This document shows positions 45,128-54,103 of a DNA stretch of 64,000 bases, one piece after another (position 1 is the stretch's first letter; every line of letters starts with the position of its first letter). The notes beneath the pieces are model-generated. The model made no database searches. It was not told the origin of the DNA and was given only the letters and a program-made list of their open reading frames with translations. Both the position numbers and the translations under genes were made by a program. The DNA lies in assembly GCF_000613125.1 (NCBI RefSeq), contig NZ_HG964497.1, forward strand, positions 1,131,490-1,195,489, in the 5' to 3' direction. This DNA is from Bacillus sp. EB01. GTDB lineage: Bacteria; Bacillota; Bacilli; Bacillales; Cytobacillaceae.

Positions 45128-46126
45128 CTAAAAACGCATGACTTTTTCAATGGCTGCTAAAACCCTTTTCTCATTGGGCAGATAATGGTCCTCGAAGCCA
45201 AAGTATGGGACGGGGCTGTCGAACCCGGTTACTCGGTCGGCGGGTGCTTTTTGATAAAGGAATGACGTGTCATTAATAATTGTTAGAATGTCATTGCCGA
45301 CTCCGCCAGTCGATTGGGCTTCATGGACGATTACAGTCCTCCCTGTTTTCTGTACCGATTCAGCTATTATGTCTTGATCCAAAGGGTAAAGTGTTCTCAT
45401 GTCTATGACATCACATCTTATCCCCTTCCTTTCGGCGTTCTTCGCAGCTTCAATCGCAATCGGCACCATCGCTCCCCAGCAAATGACGGTCACATCTTCC
45501 CCGTCACGCAGCTTCTTACCTTTTCCAATTTCCACTTCGTAAACACCTTCAGGCACTTCTCCCTTGACTGATCGGTAAAGCCTCATTGGTTCAAGGAACA
45601 GCACAGGGTCAGGGTCCAGAATTGAAGCGATCAACAATCCCTTCGCATCATAGGCGGACGAAGGGCAAACCACTTTAATCCCGGGCATATGAGTAAACAA
45701 TGCTTCAGTGCTGTCACAGTGGATTTCCGGTGCGCGCACTCCTGCACCATATGGAGCCCGGACAACCATTGGCACTGTAAAATGGCCATAGGTTCTCATT
45801 CGAAGCCTGGAAGCATGTGTCATGAGTTGTTCGTAGGCCGGGTAAATGAAACCAAGGAACTGGATTTCCGCCACTGGCCGAAAACCGTTTGCGGCCATTC
45901 CTATCGCTGCCCCAATAAAGCCAGCTTCGGATAATGGCGTATCCATGACCCTCATTTCCCCAAACTGTTCCTGTAATCCGTCAGTAGCCCGGAACACCCC
46001 GCCGTTTTTCCCAATGTCCTCACCAAGGAGAATCACGTCACTGCGCATCGTCAGCATCTCGGCAAGCGCATCGTTTATCGCCTGTACCATCGTCATGGTC
46101 CTCGTTTTCGTTACAGTGTCCATCAT
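45128..46126 (-). CDS. 2-Oxoacid dehydrogenase E1 beta subunit
   Basis: 332 residues of the transketolase-like beta chain: VILLGEDIGKNGGVFRATDGLQEQFGEMRVMDTPLSEAGFIGAAIGMA (about 34-82) with the conserved Glu of the thiamine site, and a C-terminal transketolase domain. It forms the E1 heterotetramer with the alpha subunit. Its ATG overlaps the alpha stop (ATGA-type overlap of 4 bases), and E2 follows after 11 bases. Confidence 0.94.
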   Translation of the reverse strand: MMDTVTKTRTMTMVQAINDALAEMLTMRSDVILLGEDIGKNGGVFRATDGLQEQFGEMRVMDTPLSEAGFIGAAIGMAANGFRPVAEIQFLGFIYPAYEQLMTHASRLRMRTYGHFTVPMVVRAPYGAGVRAPEIHCDSTEALFTHMPGIKVVCPSSAYDAKGLLIASILDPDPVLFLEPMRLYRSVKGEVPEGVYEVEIGKGKKLRDGEDVTVICWGAMVPIAIEAAKNAERKGIRCDVIDMRTLYPLDQDIIAESVQKTGRTVIVHEAQSTGGVGNDILTIINDTSFLYQKAPADRVTGFDSPVPYFGFEDHYLPNEKRVLAAIEKVMRF

Positions 46127-47190
46127 TGGCCTCCTTTTAGGAGTTGAAGGTACTCTCTCTTTTGTTTTTCAAGCGGCCAGACCGGTTTTTCAAAAACATA
46201 ATCAAATATATCCGACGGATCCGCCGGAGGGAATTGCTCCATTTCCATGACTCCACGGTCGATTTCTGCGATGGCCTCCTCTTCATAACCTGTTAACTCG
46301 TCTTGATCATAAAAGCCTTCATTTTTCAAAAAACGCTCAAGCCTTATGAGGGGATCAATTCTTTTCCTTCGTTCATGGCTTTCTGATTGATCTCTGTACT
46401 TGGAAGGATCATCGGCAGTCGTATGGGCCCCATATCGCCAAGTTACAGCTTCAATAAGTGTCGGACCCTTTCCGCTTCTGGCCCGCTCAAGAGCATTCAA
46501 TGTTTCAAAATAAACCGCGAATACATCGTTCCCATCAATACGTACACCAGGAATATCATATGCAACAGCTTTTTGGGCAATGGTTTTGGAATTCATTTGC
46601 TTTTCTATAGGAACTGATATCGCATATCCGTTATTTTGATTAAAAAAAACAACCGGGGCATTTGTGACACTTGCAAAATTCAGCCCTTCATGGAAATCCC
46701 CTTCGGAGGTTGCTCCATCGCCGAAATAAGCCAGTGCTGCACAAGCGGTTCCTTTCATTTTTTCTGCCAGTGCCGCGCCGGCAGCATGCGGAATTTGGGT
46801 GGCAATCGGGATGCCAGGCGGGAAGATCTTTTTCCCGTCAGGTGGTACACAGCCCTCATTCCTTCCATTCCAAAACAATAAGACATTTCTTAATGAGTGT
46901 CCGAATACTAGGGCAGCGCCATGGTCCCGGTAAGTTGGAAAAAGCCAATCATCCGGCCGCAGTGCGAGCGCGCTGCCGACCTGTGCTGCCTCCTGACCTT
47001 CAAAGGGAGCGTATGTACCAATTCGTCCCTGGCGCTGCAAGCTGACCGCCTTCCTGTCAAAAGTTCGTATCCTGACCATTTGCTTGTAAAAATTGAGTGC
47101 AAGCTCCCTGGAAATTGTTTTCTTCCATGAAGGGTCTGCCACATTGCCTTGTTCATCCATAATTTGAAGAAGTGGAAATGATACCTCCAC
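46123..47190 (-). CDS. 2-Oxoacid dehydrogenase E1 alpha subunit
   Basis: 355 residues with the thiamine diphosphate motif YFGDGATSEGDFHEGLNFASV...NQNNGYA (about 162-195) and the phosphorylation-loop region RYGAHTTADDPSKYR. It does the decarboxylation step. The sequence resembles the PdhA/BkdAA group of Gram-positives. The GTG start follows GGGGGAG. It lies 43 bases after phenylalanine dehydrogenase, which makes the 2-oxoacid the complex would use. Confidence 0.94.
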   Translation of the reverse strand: MEVSFPLLQIMDEQGNVADPSWKKTISRELALNFYKQMVRIRTFDRKAVSLQRQGRIGTYAPFEGQEAAQVGSALALRPDDWLFPTYRDHGAALVFGHSLRNVLLFWNGRNEGCVPPDGKKIFPPGIPIATQIPHAAGAALAEKMKGTACAALAYFGDGATSEGDFHEGLNFASVTNAPVVFFNQNNGYAISVPIEKQMNSKTIAQKAVAYDIPGVRIDGNDVFAVYFETLNALERARSGKGPTLIEAVTWRYGAHTTADDPSKYRDQSESHERRKRIDPLIRLERFLKNEGFYDQDELTGYEEEAIAEIDRGVMEMEQFPPADPSDIFDYVFEKPVWPLEKQKREYLQLLKGGQ

Positions 47191-47233
47191 GGCTGTCTCC
47201 CCCTTGTTCGCTAATTTCTTTCATCGTGTAGCT

Positions 47234-48376
47234 TCATGATCTTACTGCCCATTTAGGGCGCCTGTTATGTGAAAAGAAGCTGTTCCTTCTTGCGCGGGCC
47301 TCAATTCTCGCCTCACAAAAATGGTTGGCTGCCTCCACTGTCGTAAGTCCATCCTGGTCTGCGCGTTTGTAGACATCAAGGAGGCAATCATAAATAGCTC
47401 TCGTTTTCTGGATGACTCTTTCCGGATTTGGGGTATACAGTTCATCAGCAACCTGTATGAGGCCACCGGCATTCACGATATAATCAGGTGCGTAAAGGAT
47501 GCCTTTTGCCTGCAGCAGCTTGCCATGTCTTATTTCAGCAAGCTGGTTATTTGCTGAACCGGCGACAGCAAGGCATTTGAGCATTGGAATGGTTTCGTCA
47601 TTAATAATGCCTCCGAGCGCGCATGGGACGAACACATCCGCTGGAACAGAATAAATCTCGTCAGCCGCAACAGCCTTGATGGTTGCTCCCATCGCCTTTG
47701 CCTGATCGGATAACCGATTGATTGCTTCGATATTAATATCCGTCACATAAAGGTCAGCCCCTTCATTGAGCAGCCGTTCTGCGACCTTATAACCGACTTT
47801 TCCCAAACCCTGGATAGCATAGCTCCTTCCCGATAGCTCTCCAGATCCCCAAATGACCTTATTCGTTGCCTGAATGCCGTACAAGACTCCCTGAGCGGTT
47901 GGAATCGAGGAGTCACCGCTACCTCCGTACACCTCATCGACACCTACAATGCAATTGGTTTCCTTCATGGCATGCACAAAATCCTGAGGGGTCGTACCCA
48001 TATCCGTCCCTGTATAAAAGCGGCCATTCAGTGAATCGACAAACTGGCCGAATGCCCGGAATAATTCAGGTGTTTTGTCCTTCATCGGGTCTCCGATAAT
48101 CACTGCCTTACCTCCACCGAAATCAACATCCGACGCAGCACATTTATAGGTCATTCCTTTTGAAAGCCGCAAAACATCTTCAAGAGCTTCTTCTGTACTT
48201 TGATACGGCCGCATTCTGCAGCCGCCAAGCGCCGGGCCTAGCTTTGTGCTATGAATGGCAATGATCGCCCGTAAGCCTGTCTGTTCGTCATTACAAAATA
48301 CTACCTGCTCATGTCCGCTAATTTGCATGAATATATCCATGGTGCCGACTCCCCCTGTGTATGATAACGCTTTCAT
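47234..48376 (-). CDS. pdh: Phenylalanine dehydrogenase
   Basis: NAD-dependent enzyme that deaminates L-phenylalanine to phenylpyruvate. 380 residues (Lysinibacillus sphaericus enzyme is about 381). The glutamate/leucine/phenylalanine dehydrogenase core is seen: [27 protein letters not shown] (catalytic Lys), [38 protein letters not shown]. The [11 protein letters not shown] block and the basic C-terminal tail [14 protein letters not shown] match phenylalanine rather than leucine dehydrogenases, from memory. Two starts are possible: the ATG at 48376 (AAAGGGG upstream) or MDIF 36 bases later, which also has a good site. First gene of the 2-oxoacid dehydrogenase-hppD operon. Confidence 0.9.
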   Translation of the reverse strand: MKALSYTGGVGTMDIFMQISGHEQVVFCNDEQTGLRAIIAIHSTKLGPALGGCRMRPYQSTEEALEDVLRLSKGMTYKCAASDVDFGGGKAVIIGDPMKDKTPELFRAFGQFVDSLNGRFYTGTDMGTTPQDFVHAMKETNCIVGVDEVYGGSGDSSIPTAQGVLYGIQATNKVIWGSGELSGRSYAIQGLGKVGYKVAERLLNEGADLYVTDINIEAINRLSDQAKAMGATIKAVAADEIYSVPADVFVPCALGGIINDETIPMLKCLAVAGSANNQLAEIRHGKLLQAKGILYAPDYIVNAGGLIQVADELYTPNPERVIQKTRAIYDCLLDVYKRADQDGLTTVEAANHFCEARIEARARRNSFFSHNRRPKWAVRS

Positions 48377-48507
48377 TTTGACGCCCCTTTCAAAGCCTGA
48401 ATCGTAAAGTAAGATTCCTGGCTGTTCTTTTAATTATAGTAGTCGCTTATCTTAGGTGGAATTCAGGCTGCTTCACCGCTTTAAAGCAAATAGGAACCCC
48501 ATACAGC

Positions 48508-48544
48508 AACAAAGAAACAAACCTGTACAGGCTGTTTCTTTGTT
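48508..48544. terminator. Terminator between the thioesterase gene and the pdh promoter region
   Basis: AACAAAGAAACA (48508-48519) pairs with TGTTTCTTTGTT (48533-48544), with the palindrome CCTGTACAGG inside. It lies just after the thioesterase stop. Confidence 0.75.
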
Positions 48545-48572
48545 TTTCGCATAGCATTAGTGCGTTAGTATT

Positions 48573-48959
48573 CTATGTTTTTAAAAGGCTATTAATTTTC
48601 ACTTTAGGCAAAATAATTTGTTTTACTGTCCCGGTACCTATTAATCTGGTATCACTTTTTGCATGGATGTCTGTCCAAATGGCATTGCCTACAATCGAAG
48701 TCAGCGTGGCAGTAGCTATAATTTCCTCATGTTCTTTCGCCGGAGAAATATGTTTAACAGAAACAGCTGCTCCCATTCCTTCCTCATCATCCTCAAGATA
48801 CGGAAGAATGATCAATCGGGAAGCCCACTCCATATGATAGACCATCCATGCGGTTGAATAGGCGGGGTGGACAACCTGGCCGCCAAATTCAGCAAACATT
48901 TCAGGAGTGACCGTAACCTTAAGGATTTCAGTTTGGCCAATGGCTATACCAGGCTTCAT
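48573..48959 (-). CDS. Hotdog-fold thioesterase, FlK-like
   Basis: 128 residues. The block TAWMVYHMEWASRLIILPYLEDDEEGMGAAVSVKHISPAKEHEEI closely follows FlK, the fluoroacetyl-CoA thioesterase of Streptomyces. In that position FlK-type enzymes have MEWA and a conserved His. It probably hydrolyses an acyl-CoA, perhaps a dead-end aryl-CoA from the nearby pathways. A MaoC-type hydratase was considered and does not fit. It lies 36 bases downstream of the ABC importer genes and is probably cotranscribed with them. Confidence 0.78.
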   Translation of the reverse strand: MKPGIAIGQTEILKVTVTPEMFAEFGGQVVHPAYSTAWMVYHMEWASRLIILPYLEDDEEGMGAAVSVKHISPAKEHEEIIATATLTSIVGNAIWTDIHAKSDTRLIGTGTVKQIILPKVKINSLLKT

Positions 48960-48994
48960 TAGGTGTCCACCGCCTTTATCATGAAAATCACTTC

Positions 48995-49789
48995 CTAGGA
49001 CAGCAATGCCCTGTCATTAGCCATTTGCTTACCGCGGATTCGCTGGAATTCTTCAAGCAAACCTTCAATTGTCAGCTTCTTCTTTTCCTCTTCATTTACT
49101 TCAAGTATGATTTGGCCTTTATCCATCATGATTAGGCGGTTACCAAGGTCAATCGCTTGCTGCATGTTATGGGTGACCATCAAGGTCGTCAACCCATACT
49201 GCTCAATCACCTGTTTTGTCAGGCTTGTAATTAGCTCCGCCCTTGAAGGATCAAGAGCGGCTGTATGCTCATCAAGGAGCAGGACGCACGGCTCTGTGAA
49301 GGTAGCCATTAGCAGCGAGAGAGCCTGGCGTTCCCCGCCTGATAAAAGCCCGACTTTTGCATTGAGCCTGTTTTCAAGACCTAGGTGAAGCGTCTCGAGA
49401 ACGTTTTTAAATAATTCGCGGCGTTTCTTTGTTACTCCAAAGCGAAGTGACCGTGTTTTATTTCGTGAATAGGCCATTGCAAGATTTTCCTCAATTGTCA
49501 TGCTGGGAGCAGTTCCAGCCATCGGATCCTGGAATACACGGCCGATGAGCTTTGATCGATTGTGCTCCGACATCCCGTTCACATTTTTACCATCAAGGTA
49601 GATTTCACCAACATCAGGTTGAAGAGCTCCGGAGACGATATTCATCAAAGTTGATTTGCCAGCGCCGTTACTTCCGATGACTGTAACGAAATCTCCCCTT
49701 TTCAATTCCAAATCGATGTGGTCGATTGCAATTTTCTCATCGGGTGTTCCCTCATTGAATACCTTATGAATTTGATTTAAGCGCAGCAT
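48995..49789 (-). CDS. ABC importer ATP-binding protein, TrpZ-like
   Basis: 264 residues: Walker A GSNGAGKSTLMN (about 38), signature LLSGGERQALSLLMA and Walker B VLLLDEHTAALDP, where the unusual DEHTAALDP form is typical of the ATPases paired with ABC_sub_bind proteins (TrpXYZ type). It overlaps the permease gene by 26 bases. It powers the importer coded by the next two upstream genes. Confidence 0.88.
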   Translation of the reverse strand: MLRLNQIHKVFNEGTPDEKIAIDHIDLELKRGDFVTVIGSNGAGKSTLMNIVSGALQPDVGEIYLDGKNVNGMSEHNRSKLIGRVFQDPMAGTAPSMTIEENLAMAYSRNKTRSLRFGVTKKRRELFKNVLETLHLGLENRLNAKVGLLSGGERQALSLLMATFTEPCVLLLDEHTAALDPSRAELITSLTKQVIEQYGLTTLMVTHNMQQAIDLGNRLIMMDKGQIILEVNEEEKKKLTIEGLLEEFQRIRGKQMANDRALLS

Positions 49790-50804
49790 GGCTCTCCCCC
49801 TTCCCAGCTGCGTGTGACTTCAGAAGGGTTTGCCGTTCTGCACGCTTCTTGGCTTTTCTGTTCTTTTCCTTAATACCGCGGACTACATTCGGCCCAATAA
49901 GCGCCGAGATAACAATTAAAGCTGTTATAAGCTTCATATCACCCGGGTCAAGGAAATCAACTCTCAATGCCAGTGTGACAACGAGCCTGTAAATAATTGC
50001 TCCTCCAATTACAGCCAGAGTTGTACGAGCAATTGTTTTTGTTCCAAAGAGCGCCTCCCCAATGATGACGGAAGCAAGGCCGATTACAATCATCCCTATT
50101 CCCATGCCCACGTCAGCAAATCCACCCTGTTGTGCAATCAATGCACCTGAGAAAGCGACCATTGCATTTGAAATTCCGAGCCCCAGTATAATGAGGATGT
50201 TTGTATTCGCAGAGAGGCTCCTAATCATTTTTTTATTGTCGCCTGTCGCCCTTACCGCCAGCCCTACCTCGGTTTTCAAGAACCAGTCTGTAAATAGTTT
50301 TATAAGAAACGTAACGACAATCATGAACAGCAGGATGCCCCATGTAGACGGCAGTTTCTCGCCAAGGCCGACTGCTGTCAACAAATTATTAAAAAATGTG
50401 TCAATCCCTGAGCTTTCTGAAACTTCTTTAACAGTGGTCAATGAAGTTTCCTGATTAAGAAGCGAAACATTTGGCCGCCCCATGATTCTCAGGTTGATGG
50501 AGTAAAGAGCGATCATCATCAAAATTCCGGAAAGCAATTCATTGATTTTGCCTACCGTATGAAGCAGCCCTGTCATACAGCCTGCTAGAAATCCTGCCAC
50601 CAATGCAGCAATTGTTGCAATAAAAGGATCCTGCCCATTAACAATCATTGTGGCCGCAACTGCTGCTCCAATCACGAAGCTTCCGTCAACTGTCAGGTCC
50701 GGAAAGTCAAGGATCCTAAAAGAAAGGTACACACCGAGTGCCATGATTGCATAGATGATGCCTGACTCAAATGAATTGAATATTGCTGTAAACACGTCTA
50801 TCAT
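49764..50804 (-). CDS. ABC importer permease, TrpY-like
   Basis: 346 residues with about eight membrane segments of the branched-chain amino acid permease-like group (BPD_transp_2). Blocks: FPDLTVDGSFVIGAAVAATMI, GLLHTVGKINELLSGILMMIALYSINLRIMG, LRDFLD-like end with GPNVVRGIKEK. The ATG at 50804 abuts AGGAAGG. A GTG three codons later has better spacing, so the exact start is open. It sits between a hairpin and the ATPase gene. Confidence 0.88.
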   Translation of the reverse strand: MIDVFTAIFNSFESGIIYAIMALGVYLSFRILDFPDLTVDGSFVIGAAVAATMIVNGQDPFIATIAALVAGFLAGCMTGLLHTVGKINELLSGILMMIALYSINLRIMGRPNVSLLNQETSLTTVKEVSESSGIDTFFNNLLTAVGLGEKLPSTWGILLFMIVVTFLIKLFTDWFLKTEVGLAVRATGDNKKMIRSLSANTNILIILGLGISNAMVAFSGALIAQQGGFADVGMGIGMIVIGLASVIIGEALFGTKTIARTTLAVIGGAIIYRLVVTLALRVDFLDPGDMKLITALIVISALIGPNVVRGIKEKNRKAKKRAERQTLLKSHAAGKGESHAALKSNS

Positions 50805-50816
50805 CCTTCCTGACCA

Positions 50817-50847
50817 TGCCGTAAGGAGTGAATCACTCCTTTCGGCA
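50817..50847 (-). terminator. Hairpin between the substrate-binding and permease genes
   Basis: GCCGTAAGGAGTGA pairs with TCACTCCTTTCGGC (one mismatch). No long T run follows, so it may tune expression of the downstream genes rather than end transcription. Confidence 0.5.
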
Positions 50848-50879
50848 TTTATTGCTGCTTTTCATGAATGGTTGGGGTT

Positions 50880-51875
50880 TTATTCCTCGTAAAACTCGCC
50901 GACGTTCTTCCATTCATCTTTTACAGTCAATCCTTGAGCCTCGGCAGCCTTTTTGTTTATCATGAGTGCCAGGCTTTGAGGCAGTGCTACAGGTATATCG
51001 GAAGGCTTTTTCTTGCCAGTCAAAATTTCAACCGCCATCAGGCCGGTTTCGTATCCTAAGTCATAGTAGCTAAAGCCGCTCGCAGCCACAGCACCTTTTT
51101 TCATCGAATCAAGTTCGCCAACAAAAAGCGGGATTTTTTTGTCGTTAGCAACAGAAATGACTGAATCCAAAGCTGAAACGACGGTATTATCTGTAGGGAC
51201 ATAAATGGCGTCTACCCTGCCGACAAGCGACTCTGCAGCCTGTTTTACCTCAGCTGTTGTTGAAACAGAAACTTCTACGATTGATGCTCCATTTGCTTTA
51301 GCAAGCTCCTCAACTGCTTTCACCTGGACAACAGAGTTTTGTTCGCCTGCATTGTAGACTATCCCGATTTTCTTTGCTCCGACATCTTTTGTCATGAAAT
51401 CAATCGTCTTCTTTGTTGCATCTGGATGGTTATCAGTTGTACCTGTAATATTTTCTCCTGGCTGGTCAAATGCTTTTACGAGTCCCGCACCAACTGGATC
51501 CGTAACCGAGGTGAACAAAATTGGAATTTCCTTTGTTACATTCAGTGCCGCGATCGCGCTCGGTGTTGCATTTGCAAAAATAAGGTCAACATCATCACCT
51601 GCGAAATTCTGGGCTATCACCTGTGCATTTGGCTGTTCGCCCTGGGCATTCTGGTCATCGAATTCAACCTTAAGACCCTTTTCTTCAAGTGCCTTCTTAA
51701 ATCCTTCTGTTGCCGCATCAAGCGATGGATGTGGAGCAAATTGCGAAATGCCTACTTTGTAGGTTTTATCTTTCCCCCCGCCAGAAGTCCCACCTGCTGA
51801 TTCGTTGCTTCCGCAGCCTGCCAGCATCAGCATTGCCGCCAGTGAAATTCCCATCGTTTTTACATACTTCCTCAT
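50880..51875 (-). CDS. ABC importer substrate-binding lipoprotein, TrpX-like (ABC_sub_bind)
   Basis: 331 residues with a signal peptide and lipobox MLAGC (Cys about 21), then the ABC_sub_bind fold: YKVGISQFAPHPSLDAATEGFKKAL, DLIFANATPSAIAALNVTKEIPILFTSVTDPVGAGLV, GIVYNAGEQNSVVQV. Family members near trpXYZ take up tryptophan in streptococci, and others take xanthine-like or unknown ligands. Given the aromatic catabolism genes on both sides, an aromatic amino acid is likely here. AGGGGGAAATAGG precedes the ATG. Confidence 0.88.
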   Translation of the reverse strand: MRKYVKTMGISLAAMLMLAGCGSNESAGGTSGGGKDKTYKVGISQFAPHPSLDAATEGFKKALEEKGLKVEFDDQNAQGEQPNAQVIAQNFAGDDVDLIFANATPSAIAALNVTKEIPILFTSVTDPVGAGLVKAFDQPGENITGTTDNHPDATKKTIDFMTKDVGAKKIGIVYNAGEQNSVVQVKAVEELAKANGASIVEVSVSTTAEVKQAAESLVGRVDAIYVPTDNTVVSALDSVISVANDKKIPLFVGELDSMKKGAVAASGFSYYDLGYETGLMAVEILTGKKKPSDIPVALPQSLALMINKKAAEAQGLTVKDEWKNVGEFYEE

Positions 51876-51943
51876 CCTATTTCCCCCTAAAACTTTTAAT
51901 GGCCCAGCTTGAATGCTGTACTGTTCAACCTATGTAAGTTCTT

Positions 51944-52024
51944 GGTGGATGAAAACATATGATATTCACTGTAGGTACCGTGTATATATCGTTATACTAT
52001 CATCCACCTTATTTTACAGTCAAA
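51944..52024 (-). promoter_or_regulatory. Promoter region of the TrpXYZ-like operon with a 9-bp inverted repeat
   Basis: On the minus strand TTGACT (52024-52019) is followed 18 bases later by TAGTAT. A perfect inverted repeat, GGTGGATGA (51944-51952) and TCATCCACC (52000-52008), lies around it with 47 bases between the arms. One arm falls in the promoter spacer. This could be an operator pair. Confidence 0.45.
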
Positions 52025-52158
52025 CAATATTCAAAAAATTTAGTAATTTTTTAAAAATTATAGTGCAATAAAAACAAGAATGCAATAGTAAGTTTTACTC
52101 TCTTGCAAAATTAACGCTTATACGCGTTTAAGTGTTAAAGTATTTGGTTGGAAGCTTG

Positions 52159-53109
52159 CTAAAAATTCAGCTGTTTTGCTGAGTATTCAAGCGCTTTATT
52201 TGAGTCCTCGAGCATTTTTTTAAATAAGTCGGAAACAGCTGGAATGTCCTTTATTTGACCAGCTATCTGCCCGGCATTCAAGAATCCTTCCTGGACATTT
52301 CCGTCAATTGCTCCTGTTTTATGATAATATTCCGAGGTTTTTTCCATGAATTCAGCTATGGTCAATTCAGGTTCCTGCTCAAGAAGCTTTCTAGCGTAAG
52401 GAGCATCCAGCACTCTTCTGATTCTTCCATGCTGCCTTCCAAGTATAAAAGTTGAAGTATCATCGGCATCGAGAATCATTTTTTTATAAATAGCATTAAA
52501 AGGAGCTTCCTTAACAGTGATAAACCTGGTTCCCATTTGAATCCCGGATGCCCCCAGAACAAGCGCGGCTGCAAGGCCACGGCCATCAGCAATTCCCCCC
52601 GCCGCGATTACAGGGACCCGGACAGCCTCGGCTAGCTGGGGAATCAGCGCCATGGTCGTTGTCTCGGACGGAGAATTGATTCCTGCAGCCTCATACCCTT
52701 CGCCAACAATGGCATCCACCCCAGCCTCCTCAGCCTTCCTCGCATGTTTGACAGAAGCCGTTACTGCGATTACTTTAATGCCCGCCTCATGAAGCTCAGG
52801 AATAAATGGAGCTGGATTTCCGGCAGATAAAGAGACAACCTGGACTTTATGTTTAATCGCTAGCGAAAGGATTTCATTTGTAAAAGAAGAAACGCTGATT
52901 GGGACATTTATCGCAAATGGCCTGTTGGTTTTTGTTTTTGTCTCCAGGATCAACCGTTCGACCTCTTTAGAATCCATCGTCCCCGCGCCGATTGTCCCCA
53001 AACCGCCTGCCTCGGAAACAGCTGCAGCCAACGGGGCATTGCTTATGTTGCCCATCCCGCCCTGGATGATTGGATAACGGATATTCAACAGTTTTGTCAG
53101 TCTGTTCAC
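52159..53109 (-). CDS. Nitronate monooxygenase / FabK-like FMN protein
   Basis: 316 residues with a TIM-barrel FMN fold: RYPIIQGGMGNISNAPLAAAVSEAGGLGTIGAG at the N terminus, GEGYEAAGINSP, and the FMN-phosphate site AAGGIADGRGLAAALVLGASGIQMGTRF. The family includes nitronate monooxygenases (2-nitropropane dioxygenases) and the enoyl-ACP reductase FabK. The sequence alone does not decide between them. It lies between the ABC importer and paaX. The GTG start has GGTGG upstream. Confidence 0.85.
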   Translation of the reverse strand: MNRLTKLLNIRYPIIQGGMGNISNAPLAAAVSEAGGLGTIGAGTMDSKEVERLILETKTKTNRPFAINVPISVSSFTNEILSLAIKHKVQVVSLSAGNPAPFIPELHEAGIKVIAVTASVKHARKAEEAGVDAIVGEGYEAAGINSPSETTTMALIPQLAEAVRVPVIAAGGIADGRGLAAALVLGASGIQMGTRFITVKEAPFNAIYKKMILDADDTSTFILGRQHGRIRRVLDAPYARKLLEQEPELTIAEFMEKTSEYYHKTGAIDGNVQEGFLNAGQIAGQIKDIPAVSDLFKKMLEDSNKALEYSAKQLNF

Positions 53110-53167
53110 AAATTCAGCACCACCGTATAAAAATCGTCATATTAAAAGTTCGCTTTAAGTCAAATTC

Positions 53168-54043
53168 TTAATCGACAATGAATGGATGGAAAGTAGCATC
53201 ATAGTTTTGATCACGTTCATTTAAGCCATTTCCCTCTTTAAAAACGTCCTCGAAAAAACGTGAAGAAGGTTCAGCCAGCTCTTTATAATACTCGGCAAAC
53301 AAGGATGCAGCATGGCCTCCGAGCCATTTTTCTGGAAGAAGCTCTTCAGGCAGCCCTGGATCCACAAATAAAAATTTCCTATATTCGTGGACTAGCTTTG
53401 TTCTTTCCACAAAGCATTCGGCATCCGTCATTTGGCCTTTCTGAATTTTATTTTTACCGATGATATAACTTTGGCTATAGGTTTGGATAAATTCCTGGTA
53501 GCGGCCGTTTATTTCGTCAATATCCCAGCATTTTTCAACAAGCCGGGCGTTTTCCTTAGGACCGTTGTAATCGGCGATAAAAAAATCAACATACTCGGAA
53601 ATACCATATTTATCAATAAGGTCATAAACTTCATTCTCAAGCGGATTTGCAGAAATCCATGAGCTGTTGGATAGTGAACCAAAGCCGCTCCATACAAGCT
53701 CTTTTCTTAATTCGTCACGGATGTTTCGGATATCTTCTGGAATGTTGTACATTAAAATCCGCCATTTTCCATCCCATGCCTCAGGCTTTAGCTTGAAAAT
53801 TCTCTTTGCGGCTTCTTCAATCCGGCGTACTCCACGCGCGGTCAACGAGTAATAGCTTTTATTGCCAACCTTCTCTGCCTGTACCCAGCCCTGTTTATTC
53901 ATTCGTGATATGGCAGCCCTGACAGATTGGCTATTATGCCCGAACTCCTCCAGGAGCCGAATCAGGCTTCCAACCCAGATTTTATTGCCGTAATGGGAAA
54001 TGTAGTCGCCATAAAGTGTAAATATCATTGATCGAGTGTTCAT
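53168..54043 (-). CDS. paaX: PaaX-family transcriptional regulator of phenylacetate degradation
   Basis: 291 residues. An N-terminal winged helix (YISHYGNKIWVGSLIRLLEEFGHNSQSVRAAISRMNKQGWVQAEKVGNKSYYSLTARG, about 12-68) is followed by the PaaX middle and C-terminal domains (WDGKWRILMYNIPEDIRNIRDELRKELVWSGFG). PaaX represses paa genes and is released by phenylacetyl-CoA. It lies 60 bases after paaJ at the end of the cluster and may be cotranscribed, giving feedback control. Confidence 0.94.
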   Translation of the reverse strand: MNTRSMIFTLYGDYISHYGNKIWVGSLIRLLEEFGHNSQSVRAAISRMNKQGWVQAEKVGNKSYYSLTARGVRRIEEAAKRIFKLKPEAWDGKWRILMYNIPEDIRNIRDELRKELVWSGFGSLSNSSWISANPLENEVYDLIDKYGISEYVDFFIADYNGPKENARLVEKCWDIDEINGRYQEFIQTYSQSYIIGKNKIQKGQMTDAECFVERTKLVHEYRKFLFVDPGLPEELLPEKWLGGHAASLFAEYYKELAEPSSRFFEDVFKEGNGLNERDQNYDATFHPFIVD

Positions 54044-54103
54044 TTAATGTCACCTTTTCTGCTTTGTCTCTTGTTGCAATTTTCCGACTTTTTGAGCTGG
54101 CCG

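Noticed and set aside
48573..48959. MaoC-type hydratase standing in for the PaaZ hydrolase domain
   Set aside because: The MEWA block and overall pattern match FlK-like thioesterases, not MaoC hydratases.
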